A DNA stretch of 44,183 nucleotides from JALEVB01 sp022768265 (lineage in GTDB: Bacteria; Bacillota_I; Bacilli_A; Erysipelotrichales; Erysipelotrichaceae): assembly GCA_034168985.1 (NCBI GenBank), contig JAXFJE010000019.1:1-44183 (forward strand). Reading direction: 5' to 3'. The position numbers were made by a program, and so were the translations under genes. Under the pieces are notes generated by a model. It saw only the letters and a program-made list of their open reading frames with translations. It searched no databases and was not told where the DNA came from. Positions 1-9,221 of the stretch are shown here, piece by piece. Positions within the stretch are counted from its first letter, which is position 1. Every line of letters begins with the position of its first letter.

Positions 1-58
1 TCTTTCTTAAATTAACAATAATACAATTAGGACAAGAAATCACCCCAATAATGATTAA

Positions 59-90
59 AGGGCATAATTATTTGAAAATAGTTATGCCCT
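59..90. terminator. Hairpin, possible terminator
   Basis: A 9-bp perfect inverted repeat (AGGGCATAA at 59-67, TTATGCCCT at 82-90) with a 14-base loop. The following bases (AAGTTATTTT) are only modestly T-rich. It may end a transcript entering from outside the window. No gene is visible in positions 1-182 otherwise. Confidence 0.45.
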
Positions 91-138
91 AAGTTATTTT
101 AAAGAATTTGATTTCCCACACCAAATTTAAATAGTCAT

Positions 139-174
139 AAAAAGTATGGAGTTTATCTAAATCCATACTTTTTT
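139..174. terminator. Bidirectional rho-independent terminator
   Basis: A 12-bp inverted repeat (139-150 and 162-173) with GTATGGA/TCCATAC at its core, flanked by A and T tracts on the two sides. It can therefore end transcription in either direction. It lies 9 bases beyond the stop codon of the small minus-strand gene and is its likely terminator. Confidence 0.7.
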
Positions 175-182
175 AATGACAA

Positions 183-440
183 TTAAAATCTAGATCTAAA
201 AATCTGGTTTTCGTATGATATTAAATTACTTGGAAAATTCCTATGGCAGTATAAGTTTCTGCATCTTTGTTCATACATACGTTCATTAGGTCTAGTTGCA
301 GAAAAACTCAAATCATAATCTGATAATACAAACGATTTTTTAACACGCTCTTTAAAATCAGATAAAGATATTTCACCTTCAACACTCAATATAGCACTCA
401 AAAAATCAATTAAATTTTGTTCAGATATATTATTTCTCAT
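183..440 (-). CDS. Small hypothetical protein, atypical codon use
   Basis: An 85-residue soluble protein that I do not recognise with confidence. A ribosome site (AAAGGAGTG) precedes the ATG by 6 bases and a terminator hairpin follows the stop, so it is probably expressed. The N-terminal half is acidic and helical. The C-terminal half is basic, with RPNERMYEQRCRNL near residues 50-63 and a conserved-looking HRNFPSN near 66-72. That pattern recalls short winged-helix segments attached to some restriction or HNH-type proteins, which is only a resemblance. Ile is mostly ATA or ATT, whereas the chromosomal genes nearby use ATC heavily. This suggests recent transfer or a remnant of a larger gene. 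It stands alone, 260 bases from rlmH. Confidence 0.6.
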   Translation of the reverse strand: MRNNISEQNLIDFLSAILSVEGEISLSDFKERVKKSFVLSDYDLSFSATRPNERMYEQRCRNLYCHRNFPSNLISYENQIFRSRF

Positions 441-700
441 TTATACACTCCTTTCATTTAAATAATCACTATCTATGTTTACTATTATATAATCAAATTC
501 ATTGTATTGAAATCATGTATTCTTACATAATTAATAAAACATCACCACAAAATAAGTTACCTAAAATTAAATCATATGTATAAAAAGGTAAAAGGATACC
601 ATATTTGCAATTTAAAACAGTATTCCTATATCAATCATAGTTATATATATTCTATCTGAATACTGATTATTATCATAGCACAAATTGAATATAAAAATGC
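441..700. other. Intergenic region, AT-rich
   Basis: A 260-base AT-rich stretch between the small gene and rlmH. No convincing gene is seen. It contains a separated inverted repeat, CAGTATTC (618-625) and GAATACTG (658-665), around 32 AT-rich bases. No clear terminator follows rlmH. Confidence 0.4.
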
Positions 701-1174
701 TTATTTATGGTATGGTTCATGATTATTGATCTTATAACAGCGATATATTTGTTCTACCAACAATAATCTGACTAATTGATGAGGAAAAGTACAATCACTT
801 AATTTCCATCTAAGATTTGCCCTTGCAATAACTTGAGGATCATAACCTAAAGAACCCGCGATCACAAAGGTAATCTTGCTTGTATGATAGGTGTATATTT
901 CTGCCAATTTTTTAGCTAGCTTTTCACTGCTAAAGTTATCACCATGTAGATCCAAGGCGATGACAAAATCATCCTTACCAATCTTATTTAGGATTCTTTG
1001 CCCTTCGATTTGCTTAACTTGTTGGTTCAATGCTGGTTTATCCTCAAAGGTATTTTCATCTGGTAATTCGATGATTTCCATTTTAGTATAAGGGGCTAAA
1101 CGTTTGATATATTCATTGATCCCATCTTTTAAATATTTTTCTTTAATCTTACCAACTGCAATGATCTTGATCAT
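701..1174 (-). CDS. rlmH: 23S rRNA pseudouridine-1915 N3-methyltransferase RlmH
   Basis: A 157-residue SPOUT-class methyltransferase, full length for the family (about 155-160). It methylates N3 of pseudouridine 1915 in helix 69 of 23S rRNA within assembled ribosomes, using S-adenosylmethionine. The SAM-binding knot is visible: FVIAGSLGYDP at 103-113, then HQLVRLLLVEQIYR from residue 132 and the typical ending HEPYHK. The ATG overlaps the stop of the htrA-like gene by four bases (ATGA), so translation is probably coupled. It is the last gene of the long minus-strand operon that begins at 9165. The htrA-walJ neighbourhood is the classic one near the Firmicute replication origin. Confidence 0.97.
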   Translation of the reverse strand: MIKIIAVGKIKEKYLKDGINEYIKRLAPYTKMEIIELPDENTFEDKPALNQQVKQIEGQRILNKIGKDDFVIALDLHGDNFSSEKLAKKLAEIYTYHTSKITFVIAGSLGYDPQVIARANLRWKLSDCTFPHQLVRLLLVEQIYRCYKINNHEPYHK

Positions 1175-2241
1175 TCTAGGGTCACGCTCACGGTTTCTTC
1201 AACATTATCTCTTAAATAAGTAACATTAACTGCCGTTTCAGGGGCATTGGCATACAAGAATCTACGCAGATCATCAAAATCATTGATATTCTTATCATCG
1301 ATCTTAACGATCACATCATTGACCATCAAGCCCGCCTTACTAGCAGGACCATTTTGATCAAGCGATCTGATCAAATAGCCATTATTTGTTTCAATATTTA
1401 AATTCAAATAACTTTTTTCATAAATTTCAAGCTCAGAAACATTTTCACCACTAATACCAAGGTAAGCTCTATTTACCTTACCCGTGGTCATAAGCTGATC
1501 GATGATCCGTCCTAATTCATTGATTGGGATGGCGAAGTTCATTCCTTGAACGCTCGAACCCGTTAGTCCTAAGGTATTTAATCCAATTAATTCACCATTA
1601 AGATTAACTAAGGCTCCCCCGCTATTGCCGATATTCATAGCTGCATCGCTTTGCAACAACACCATATCACTATCTAGCTGACCATCACCATCATTATCAA
1701 CATTTAGCATGATATCTTTACCACTAACTATGCCAAAGCTAACGCTGCCAGCAAACTCTTGACCTAGTGGCGAGCCGATCGCGATTGCATATTCACCTTT
1801 TTTAACTAATTGGGAATCCCCATGTACAAAAGGTTCGACATCAAAATCCGTAGCAGTCTTCAATAAAGCAACATCATACGCTTCATCATAGCCAACGATC
1901 TCCAATTCTTTAGCCACGCCATTTGCAAATATAGCTACTAAGCGTTGGCTATCTTCAATGACATGATAATTAGTTACGATAAAAACTTCATCTTTTAACT
2001 TTTCATAAATAATACCGCTGCCAACGCCTTCAACAACCTCATTTTGATAATTTTCGATCGTAACTACTTTAGCTTCACATTTAGCTACTGTCTCTGTGAT
2101 ATCGGTCGTATAGCCAGTCAGCGTCGTCTCTACGATCTTTTGTTCGATCTTATTGGTCTGGGTTCGGCCAAACATTTCAATGGTCAAATAAACATTCCAC
2201 ACCACTAGAAAACTAATGGTGGCATAAACAACTTTTTTCAT
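1171..2241 (-). CDS. htrA: HtrA/DegP-type membrane serine protease with PDZ domain
   Basis: A 356-residue S1C protease for quality control outside the membrane. An N-terminal membrane anchor (about 5-22) is followed by a trypsin-like domain. The catalytic triad is H93 (NYHVIED), D123 (YDVALLK) and S207 in GNSGGALVN. One PDZ domain occupies about 259-345. Length and layout match HtrA/YycK of Firmicutes. The start is supported by TAGGAGA 6 bases upstream of the ATG. It sits 2 bases after walJ and overlaps rlmH by 4, so it belongs to the same operon. The acidic insertion DNDGDG near 182-187 resembles a calcium-binding loop, which is an inference. The symbol is used at family level. Confidence 0.95.
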   Translation of the reverse strand: MKKVVYATISFLVVWNVYLTIEMFGRTQTNKIEQKIVETTLTGYTTDITETVAKCEAKVVTIENYQNEVVEGVGSGIIYEKLKDEVFIVTNYHVIEDSQRLVAIFANGVAKELEIVGYDEAYDVALLKTATDFDVEPFVHGDSQLVKKGEYAIAIGSPLGQEFAGSVSFGIVSGKDIMLNVDNDGDGQLDSDMVLLQSDAAMNIGNSGGALVNLNGELIGLNTLGLTGSSVQGMNFAIPINELGRIIDQLMTTGKVNRAYLGISGENVSELEIYEKSYLNLNIETNNGYLIRSLDQNGPASKAGLMVNDVIVKIDDKNINDFDDLRRFLYANAPETAVNVTYLRDNVEETVSVTLE

Positions 2242-2243
2242 AG

Positions 2244-2996
2244 CTAATCTCCTAAGGTTACGATCTCAAATTGCTTACAAACCTTGATCGTTATTTTATC
2301 TACATCTATACCATTGTTTTTAAAATAATCCACATTGGTCGCAAGCGCCACAGCAGGATCATTCGCTTCTAAAGATAAATGCGCTAACATGATCCCCTTA
2401 GTTTTTGGCCCAATGATCCGACTCAAGACATCCGCACAATCTTCATTACATAAATGGCCATTAGCGCCAAGGATTCGCCGCTTGATGTGCATTGGGCGTG
2501 CTGATTCCATCAACATCTGTACATTGTGGTTGCTTTCGATGACGATATGATCGATATCTTTTAACAATGGAAAATAGCGCTCACTTACATATCCGGTATC
2601 CGTTATGTAAGCCACCCGTTCACAACCATCATCAAAGATATAACCTACCGTAATAGAAGCATCATGACTTAAAACCAAAGGCAGTATCTCAATTCCTTTG
2701 ATCATAAACTTTTCAAATGGTCTTACGCTTTCGATCATATAGTCCGCAAAACATACCGGACTATAGATCTTTAGCGCTTTAAACATCTTCATTTGCGCAA
2801 TATGATCGCTATGTTCGTGGGTTATCAATAAAGCAGCGATATCGGCCATGCTGATGTCTAATTGTTTCATGGCTGCTTTTAGATATTTTTGCGTTGTTCC
2901 ACAATCGATCATGATGCGCACATCATCAGAAAATTCTAAGATAAAACAATTACCTTTAGAACCACTGGCTAACGCATGGATCCTCATTCGTAACAT
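2244..2996 (-). CDS. walJ: WalJ/YycJ metallo-beta-lactamase-fold hydrolase
   Basis: A 250-residue metal-dependent hydrolase. The zinc motif THEHSDH (59-65) follows the N-terminal signature ALASGSKGNC (8-17) that typifies YycJ/WalJ. Other metal-ligand candidates lie in the YITDTGY and ESNHN segments. In other Firmicutes WalJ is linked to the WalRK cell-wall two-component system and has nuclease activity reported for relatives. No walR/walK is visible in this window. The gene overlaps the end of the upstream M23 peptidase gene by 13 bases, and a GAAGG lies about 9 bases before the chosen ATG. A second ATG three codons later has no better ribosome site. Confidence 0.93.
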   Translation of the reverse strand: MLRMRIHALASGSKGNCFILEFSDDVRIMIDCGTTQKYLKAAMKQLDISMADIAALLITHEHSDHIAQMKMFKALKIYSPVCFADYMIESVRPFEKFMIKGIEILPLVLSHDASITVGYIFDDGCERVAYITDTGYVSERYFPLLKDIDHIVIESNHNVQMLMESARPMHIKRRILGANGHLCNEDCADVLSRIIGPKTKGIMLAHLSLEANDPAVALATNVDYFKNNGIDVDKITIKVCKQFEIVTLGD

Positions 2997-4504
2997 GGCA
3001 AGAAACCTTCACAAGGATTCCTACGCTCTCCATTTTCCATGATAAAGAAATGCACGTGCGGTCCACTAGCTTTTCCCGTCATTCCGATTTGACCGATGAC
3101 ATCACCTTTATCCACTGTTTCCCCTTCTGGGATAAATCCTGGGGTATTCATATGACCATAGTATGTCTGGAAGCCATTACCATGATCGATGATCATATAG
3201 TTACCATTGATATAATGGTAAGAATTAGTAACGACCGTACCTCTATCCGCAGCATATAAATTACCATAACGATCATACATATTTTGGATATCGATCGCGC
3301 GATGTGACGAATAACAGCCCCATCCACAACTAATAAATGGATTATCAACTGGCCAACGGAAAGTACCAGTACCAACACCAGGAATGACCATGGTACCACG
3401 AGCAACGATTTCTTGAACTGGTTGCAACGTTACTACCGAATTTTTCAATTCCCCACTAACAAGGACCCCATTTTCCCATCTTTCAAGATACAAGGCATTT
3501 TGACTTCCAGCTTGGCTAGCTTGTCTAACTTCCTCTTTACCTTCACGAATCGTTGGATCTTCGATATATAAGGTTTCAGAAGCATACACAGGTTCCTTTT
3601 TCATATTTTCCCGATATACCACGACATCAATAACCGGCGTAAAGTAAGAAACACATAATTGAGTACCTACTTCTAACACTTGATCCACGCTTTTGATGAT
3701 ATCGCTATTGATATTCATGATCTGGGTCGCACTTAGACCATGGTTTTTGGCCCCTACCCCAGCTACTGAATCAAATTCTTGCACGGTATAATATTCTCTT
3801 TCGGTATTATCACCATATTTTAAAAACTCTAAAACCTGATCTGAAGTCGTAAACACTTGATTGCTTGGGGCATAGGTTTCAGAGGTCGTGATCGTTTGTT
3901 CGATCTCGAAAGAAACATCACGCGTCCCATAAGTATTCAACGCTTGGGTCTTTTGATTATTTCTTAAAAGTGTCAAAGCTTCGGGATCGATAAAATATCC
4001 TAAATATTTCACTAGCGCTTCTTCATAGATATCTAAATCGTTTACAAAGATATTGGCGTATACACCATTGCTATCGGCAAATTCTACGCTATAAGCTTGC
4101 ACCGTATAAACATCTCGGGTTTGGATATATTCTTTGATCTGTGCTGAAACATCTTCAAATTCATAATAAGATAATTCTTGGGCAATATATAGATCCTCTC
4201 CTAAATAAATATCTTTATCCGGAAAGATTTCCGCAAACTCCACATCATAGACGCTTTTTAAGACATCCGAAATTGGATCTAGATCAGACAAGATCCCCAC
4301 TAAACGTCCTGCATCATACAATTTATATACCATATGTTCTTGCGAAGATACTGCGATGATATCTTGCTCAATGATTGCTTCGTTGACTTTCGAAACGATC
4401 GGCGCGCCACTTTCTGCTTCCGAAAAGATCTTAGCACTATTGGTCGCAACAGTGATAGCGATCGCTAATATGGCCATAAAAAAGATTGGTAAAAACTTCT
4501 TCAT
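2984..4504 (-). CDS. Exported M23 peptidase with LysM and G5 domains
   Basis: A 506-residue secreted or membrane-anchored murein endopeptidase. Order: N-terminal hydrophobic segment (about 4-20), a long unassigned region, a LysM peptidoglycan-binding domain (about 237-286, YTVQEFDSVAGVGAKNHGLS), a G5 domain (about 292-372) and a C-terminal LytM/M23 domain. The metal ligands are visible as HRAID (H401, D405) and GPHVHF (H483, H485), so it should be active. AAGGAG lies 7 bases before the ATG. It begins 3 bases after dnaB and overlaps walJ, so it is in the dnaB-rlmH operon. It probably trims peptidoglycan during growth. Extra cysteines (for example 393, 397, 498, 504) flank the catalytic domain and may form disulfides. 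Confidence 0.93.
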   Translation of the reverse strand: MKKFLPIFFMAILAIAITVATNSAKIFSEAESGAPIVSKVNEAIIEQDIIAVSSQEHMVYKLYDAGRLVGILSDLDPISDVLKSVYDVEFAEIFPDKDIYLGEDLYIAQELSYYEFEDVSAQIKEYIQTRDVYTVQAYSVEFADSNGVYANIFVNDLDIYEEALVKYLGYFIDPEALTLLRNNQKTQALNTYGTRDVSFEIEQTITTSETYAPSNQVFTTSDQVLEFLKYGDNTEREYYTVQEFDSVAGVGAKNHGLSATQIMNINSDIIKSVDQVLEVGTQLCVSYFTPVIDVVVYRENMKKEPVYASETLYIEDPTIREGKEEVRQASQAGSQNALYLERWENGVLVSGELKNSVVTLQPVQEIVARGTMVIPGVGTGTFRWPVDNPFISCGWGCYSSHRAIDIQNMYDRYGNLYAADRGTVVTNSYHYINGNYMIIDHGNGFQTYYGHMNTPGFIPEGETVDKGDVIGQIGMTGKASGPHVHFFIMENGERRNPCEGFLPCYE

Positions 4505-4507
4505 CTT

Positions 4508-5857
4508 CTACTCCTTGCTATGATCGATATTGTAGAATGCATTGGTACGGCCTTCAAAAGCCATTTCTACAACTTTAGTAGCACCATTACGATGCTTAGC
4601 GATATTGACTTCAATGACTTCACTACCTGTTTCATTGGCTTTCTCTTTTGATTCAGCATTATAGTAGGAATCACGATAAAGCATCATGACGATATCCGCA
4701 TCTTGTTCCAAGGCTCCTGATTCACGCAAATCACTCAGCATTGGACGCTTATCATTACGCTGTTCAACCGAACGGCTCAATTGGGACAAAGCGATAACTG
4801 GCACATTTAATTCACGCGCCAAAGCTTTAAGTCCACGAGAGATATCACTTACTTCCTGTTGACGATTATCCCCAGCTTTACCATTACCTGTGATCAGCTG
4901 GATGTAGTCAATCAACACACAAGCCAAACCATGCTCGCTTTGTAAGCGTCGACATTTCGCAAAGATCTCATTGACCCTAGCTCCTGCTTTATCATCAATA
5001 AAGATCTTACAGCTTTTCAATTCGGTCGCTGCTTCATTGATCGAGCTCCATTCATTATTATTCAATCTTCCAGTTCTAAGATTATCCCCTGGCACATGAC
5101 TTTTAGCACTCAAGATACGGGAGATCAATTGATCAGCCGGCATTTCTAACGAAAAGATCGCTACAGCTTCATTATTTTGCAATTGCGCCATGTTCATTGC
5201 AAGATTAAGCGCAAAAGCTGTCTTTCCCATTGAAGGTCTGGCCGCTAAGATGATCAGATCAGAACGCTGAAACCCATGAGTAACATAATCTAGATCTCTA
5301 AAGCCGGTAGCCACCCCTGTAACATTGGAGTGATTATCTTCCATCTTATGGATATTATCGATAACTTTATCAATAACTTCAGCTCCGGTTAAAAATTCAC
5401 TAGTTCGCCGATTTCTACTGACATTTAAAACGGCTTTCTCTGCTTCATCCAAATATTCATCGATATTAACTTGACCGCCAAATCCTTCATCAAGGATCTT
5501 TTGAGCAGCTTCGATCATCATCCGCATATAAGCTTTATCTTTGATGATATCGACATACATCTTCGTATTAGCGCTAGTTACCGCTGCTTCGCTTAAGCCA
5601 GCCAAATAATCGATACCACCAACGATATTCAATAAATTAAGATCGTTCAATCTAGTACTAACGGTCGTAATATCAATGGGTTTATTTTCATTATAGATAT
5701 CAACGATAGCCCCAAATATCTTACGATTTGCGTCTAAGTAAAAATCACTATCTCTTAGACCTTCTTCGATCGCTATCCTTGGAGCACTGTTATATAACAT
5801 GATCGTCCCTAATAAACTAGACTCAGCTTCAAGGGCACAAGGCATCGTCTTAACCAT
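4508..5857 (-). CDS. dnaB: Replicative DNA helicase DnaB
   Basis: A 449-residue hexameric 5'-3' helicase that unwinds the replication fork (DnaC in Bacillus naming). The N-terminal primase-interacting domain starts with PCALEAESSLLG. The RecA-like motor carries Walker A (ARPSMGKTA, about residues 206-214) and a Walker B-like VLIDYIQL. The C-terminal ALSQLSRSVEQR motif is typical. Two consecutive ATGs occur. The second (5857) is preferred because AGGAGG is 5 bases upstream, against 2 for the first (5860). It follows rplI by about 10 bases, the common rplI-dnaB order in this phylum. Confidence 0.97.
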   Translation of the reverse strand: MVKTMPCALEAESSLLGTIMLYNSAPRIAIEEGLRDSDFYLDANRKIFGAIVDIYNENKPIDITTVSTRLNDLNLLNIVGGIDYLAGLSEAAVTSANTKMYVDIIKDKAYMRMMIEAAQKILDEGFGGQVNIDEYLDEAEKAVLNVSRNRRTSEFLTGAEVIDKVIDNIHKMEDNHSNVTGVATGFRDLDYVTHGFQRSDLIILAARPSMGKTAFALNLAMNMAQLQNNEAVAIFSLEMPADQLISRILSAKSHVPGDNLRTGRLNNNEWSSINEAATELKSCKIFIDDKAGARVNEIFAKCRRLQSEHGLACVLIDYIQLITGNGKAGDNRQQEVSDISRGLKALARELNVPVIALSQLSRSVEQRNDKRPMLSDLRESGALEQDADIVMMLYRDSYYNAESKEKANETGSEVIEVNIAKHRNGATKVVEMAFEGRTNAFYNIDHSKE

Positions 5858-5869
5858 CATAACCTCCTA

Positions 5870-6316
5870 TTATTCTTGACCGCTCAAATGACATTTAATT
5901 TCACCAATGACATTTTTATATAGCTCAACCTTAACGATGGTTGTGCCTAATGATGTAATTGGTGCCGTATCCAAGATCTTTCTTTTATCGATCTTGATTC
6001 CTTTAGCGTTTAAAGCTTCATGGATCTGCTTGGTACTTACGCTACCAAACACTCTTCCTTCTTTACCGCTTTTGACCTTAAACTCCAAAACCATATCTTT
6101 AAGCCTTGCTTGTAATTCAATAGCTTCATTTTTCAAAACTTCTTGGTGCGCCGCAGCTTCAGCTTTTTGATCAGCTAAGATTTCTAAACTTTTCGTGGTT
6201 GCTTGCACTGCCAAACCTTTATTGATCAAAAAATTACGAGCATAGCCATCGCTAACCTCTACGATTTCTCCTTTTTTCCCTACTTTTTTAACATCAGTTT
6301 TCAATATTACTTTCAT
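5870..6316 (-). CDS. rplI: Ribosomal protein bL9
   Basis: A 148-residue large-subunit protein of normal length. The N-terminal rRNA-binding domain begins MKVILKTDVKKVGKKGEIV and contains the family signature DGYARNFLI. A long connecting helix and the C-terminal domain (KIDKRKI ... IGEIKCHL) follow. The first 23 bases lie inside the 3' end of gdpP, so its ribosome site (AAGGAGG) is within gdpP coding sequence and expression is probably coupled to gdpP. Confidence 0.98.
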   Translation of the reverse strand: MKVILKTDVKKVGKKGEIVEVSDGYARNFLINKGLAVQATTKSLEILADQKAEAAAHQEVLKNEAIELQARLKDMVLEFKVKSGKEGRVFGSVSTKQIHEALNAKGIKIDKRKILDTAPITSLGTTIVKVELYKNVIGEIKCHLSGQE

Positions 6317-8261
6317 TTTGAACCTCCTTAAAATATTCCTCGATCTGCGTGATCAATTCTTCTTTCAACGCTTCTACCGTCGTATTTTTACGTTGTAAGG
6401 CCGCTCCGGTCAAATGTCCCCCACCATGCATCTTTTCCATGATGATCTGAACATTGACACTGCCATCACTACGAGCGGAGATACAAGTTTGATCATCTTC
6501 ACCTTTTGCAATGACAAAAGCCGCTCGCATATCTTGGATCATCATGATCTTATCCGCACCTTGGGACATCAAGCTTCTAGTTATCAACATATCATTACAA
6601 GAGATGACGATTCCCTCTTTTAATTGATAACTATTAGCTACGATCATATTTTTGATCCGCATTTCTTCAAAAGTATCTTTCAAATAATCATCAACCACAA
6701 GCGGATTAGCACCTAGTTTTCTTAATACGCTTGCTGCATCATAGGTACGTGAACCAGTCTTACGTCTAAAGTAATTGGTATCTACGGTCATCCCACCTAA
6801 CATGATGGTCGCTTCGGTCTCATTGATATCCAAGCGATTGCTGATATATGGAATAAATTCTGTGACTAGCTCACAGCTCGAGCTAGCAGCACTTTCGATA
6901 TAGACATACATCGGTTTAACTTCTAGTTCTGCGCTGCGACGATGATGATCAACGATCGCGATACGCTTAGCTTTTTGTAAGATCTGTGGTCCATTGGACT
7001 GGGATAGATTATGATGATCGATCATGATCACCAAGCTATTATCACGCAATTGATTCAAAGCTTCATTCTCCGTAACAAAAGATACACGATCTTTTAGCTG
7101 CTTAGCATTCACATCGATGGCCGCTTTGATCTTTTCTTCCAAGCCACCCGTTTTCGCTACGATACACACTTGTTTATGGTAACATTCAACGATTCGCGAC
7201 ATACCGATTGCCGCCCCGATACAGTCAAAATCCGCAATCTTATGACCACAGATGATGACATTATTGCTTTTTTGGATCAATTCACGAATCGTATTGGCCA
7301 TGACCCTAACTCGAACACGGCTTCGTTTTTCCAACGCTTCACTTGATCCTCCATAATATTTTACATCTTCACCGATCTTTTTAGAAACAACTTGATCTCC
7401 TCCTCGGGTTTGCGCCAGATCCATCAATTGTACACTGACTTCATCTAATTTTTGCACATCATTGGATCCTCTAGCAAAGCTCATCGACAAGGTAATAGGT
7501 ACATCAAGCTTTTGCGCTTCTTTTTTGATCCTTGCTAAGATACTAAACTTTTCTTCCACTAATTCCTTATATATTTTTTCATTTAAAACGGCTAAATAAC
7601 GAAAGCTATTCAAACGTTTCAGCATGATGCCATGCTCTTTTGCATATTCATTGATGCAGGTTCTTAAATTAGAATTGATATTGCTTACTTCGATCTCATC
7701 TTCATATTGGGTCGATTCTTCATAATTGTCTAAATTCAATAATCCAATAACTAATTGCTCATCTTTATAACAATTTTCAAAATATTCTTGCGAAGTTATA
7801 TCCCGGAACAATAAGACCGCTTCATCATCCTTACGCTTAACTTCATACAAACGATTATCTAACATGATCTTCGCTGTTTCACTTTTACCGCTGATCAATT
7901 CATCAACTTCTGGCAACCAGCTTAAGATCTTTTTACCAACACGGTCAATATTGCTGTCATTAAACAATTCGCTCATAAAGGTAACAACATAATTTTCATC
8001 ATACATAACGATGCCAATTTGCCCAAAGGAAAAGATTTCCCTTGAGGAATTACCAAGATAATTCTCAACCCCATGGCTGTAGTTTTCCATCTCTTTACGG
8101 CAAAAATTAATGACATAATATACGATCAAGCCTTCTAACACGGTAATTATCAAAGGAATGATCACCAATGTATCAAAAAAGAAGTAAATAACGATCAAGA
8201 TAAAAGCTTGTAACATCATTACGGAAAATATTTGCCATTTTAACTTATCTATTTGTTGCAT
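6294..8261 (-). CDS. gdpP: Cyclic-di-AMP phosphodiesterase GdpP
   Basis: A 655-residue membrane enzyme that hydrolyses c-di-AMP to pApA, controlling osmolyte and potassium balance and wall stress. Two N-terminal membrane helices (about 12-52) lead to a degenerate PAS domain (about 75-155) and a degenerate GGDEF domain (about 165-295, TRGGDQVV at its end). A DHH/DHHA1 catalytic module follows. Metal ligands appear intact: GHKIADFDCIG (339-349), IDHH (414-417), VDHHRR (437-442) and HGGGH near the C-terminus. Full length. It overlaps the DUF2232 gene by 17 bases and rplI by 23, the conserved yybS-gdpP-rplI order. Confidence 0.97.
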   Translation of the reverse strand: MQQIDKLKWQIFSVMMLQAFILIVIYFFFDTLVIIPLIITVLEGLIVYYVINFCRKEMENYSHGVENYLGNSSREIFSFGQIGIVMYDENYVVTFMSELFNDSNIDRVGKKILSWLPEVDELISGKSETAKIMLDNRLYEVKRKDDEAVLLFRDITSQEYFENCYKDEQLVIGLLNLDNYEESTQYEDEIEVSNINSNLRTCINEYAKEHGIMLKRLNSFRYLAVLNEKIYKELVEEKFSILARIKKEAQKLDVPITLSMSFARGSNDVQKLDEVSVQLMDLAQTRGGDQVVSKKIGEDVKYYGGSSEALEKRSRVRVRVMANTIRELIQKSNNVIICGHKIADFDCIGAAIGMSRIVECYHKQVCIVAKTGGLEEKIKAAIDVNAKQLKDRVSFVTENEALNQLRDNSLVIMIDHHNLSQSNGPQILQKAKRIAIVDHHRRSAELEVKPMYVYIESAASSSCELVTEFIPYISNRLDINETEATIMLGGMTVDTNYFRRKTGSRTYDAASVLRKLGANPLVVDDYLKDTFEEMRIKNMIVANSYQLKEGIVISCNDMLITRSLMSQGADKIMMIQDMRAAFVIAKGEDDQTCISARSDGSVNVQIIMEKMHGGGHLTGAALQRKNTTVEALKEELITQIEEYFKEVQNESNIEN

Positions 8262-9165
8262 CTGTATTGATCCTTTCTTTCAAATCCGTCGTCAGATACA
8301 TAAAGCCTACAATTGCTATCAGCATATTAAATATCAGTAACGCTATTATAATAATTATACCGCGTAACAGAGGATTTTTTATAGCAAAATATTTCTTCAA
8401 CGCTACATTGGTAATAATGGTACCATAAAACATCAAAAATAAAGCACATAACATCGAAAGGATGAACAAGCCATCAATCATCCAAGCTTCATTTAAAAAA
8501 TTAAATAATAGCGGATAAGCGATATAACCACCAAAAGCAAGATAACCACTGATCCTACTAGCTTCAAGGAACTTGAAATTTGGTCTAGCAACCTTGTATT
8601 TAAGTCGCGTCAATAACAACAAGCTACTAAAATGAATGATGATACCTTCACATATCCCTAACATGATCGTTGAGATAATCAAGATGGTTTTAATGATCGC
8701 CGTGATATCGGTAACTCCCGATATATCCGCAAAATCCATCCGCTCCAATAATGCATTCAAAGTTGCGATCTCGCCAATTAGATCATAGCCAAAGAAATTG
8801 GCAAAGATTACCGTCACGATCGCATTGACAAAGATGGCAATCAAACAAGTAACGATGATGACCTTCGCCATTTCTTGATGCGTTTTCACCCCATTACCAT
8901 AGTACAAACCACAAAAGCCATAACAAAAGACATAGAAAAAGCTGGTAAAACCACCTAAGATAAAGGTCATCAACACCCCAGCGCTCCAGACCATCAGCCC
9001 ATTTTTAAGCCCATACTTAGCCCCAAATAACGAAAAAGGCAGAGGAATCAAAAACGGCATATACCCCGTCAACATCCCAGCCATCTGCAGATCCAACAAT
9101 ACAAAAAGACCAACAATTGCCAGCATCAACGCGCCATCCGTAAGCTTTCTAACATTATTACCCAT
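8245..9165 (-). CDS. DUF2232 (YybS-like) multi-pass membrane protein
   Basis: A 306-residue polytopic membrane protein with about eight hydrophobic segments. The order before gdpP and rplI matches YybS of Bacillus, whose role is unsettled; some relatives resemble substrate-binding subunits of ECF-type transporters. AGAGGTG lies 5 bases before the ATG. It starts the long minus-strand operon down to rlmH, right after the rpsR terminator. It may therefore be transcribed by read-through or from a promoter hidden in the gap. Confidence 0.88.
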   Translation of the reverse strand: MGNNVRKLTDGALMLAIVGLFVLLDLQMAGMLTGYMPFLIPLPFSLFGAKYGLKNGLMVWSAGVLMTFILGGFTSFFYVFCYGFCGLYYGNGVKTHQEMAKVIIVTCLIAIFVNAIVTVIFANFFGYDLIGEIATLNALLERMDFADISGVTDITAIIKTILIISTIMLGICEGIIIHFSSLLLLTRLKYKVARPNFKFLEASRISGYLAFGGYIAYPLLFNFLNEAWMIDGLFILSMLCALFLMFYGTIITNVALKKYFAIKNPLLRGIIIIIALLIFNMLIAIVGFMYLTTDLKERINTDATNR

Positions 9166-9185
9166 AATTCACCTCTTTAACAAAA

Positions 9186-9210
9186 AACCTCCTTTTGTTA
9201 TAAGGAGGTT
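9186..9210 (-). terminator. rpsR terminator/attenuator hairpin
   Basis: AACCTCCTT (9186-9194) pairs with AAGGAGGTT (9202-9210) around a 7-base loop, and on the minus strand it is followed by six T. It lies 11 bases past the rpsR stop. The arms equal a perfect Shine-Dalgarno and its complement. It separates the ribosomal operon from the gdpP operon and may act as a leaky attenuator. Confidence 0.85.
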
Positions 9211-9221
9211 CATTTATAAAA

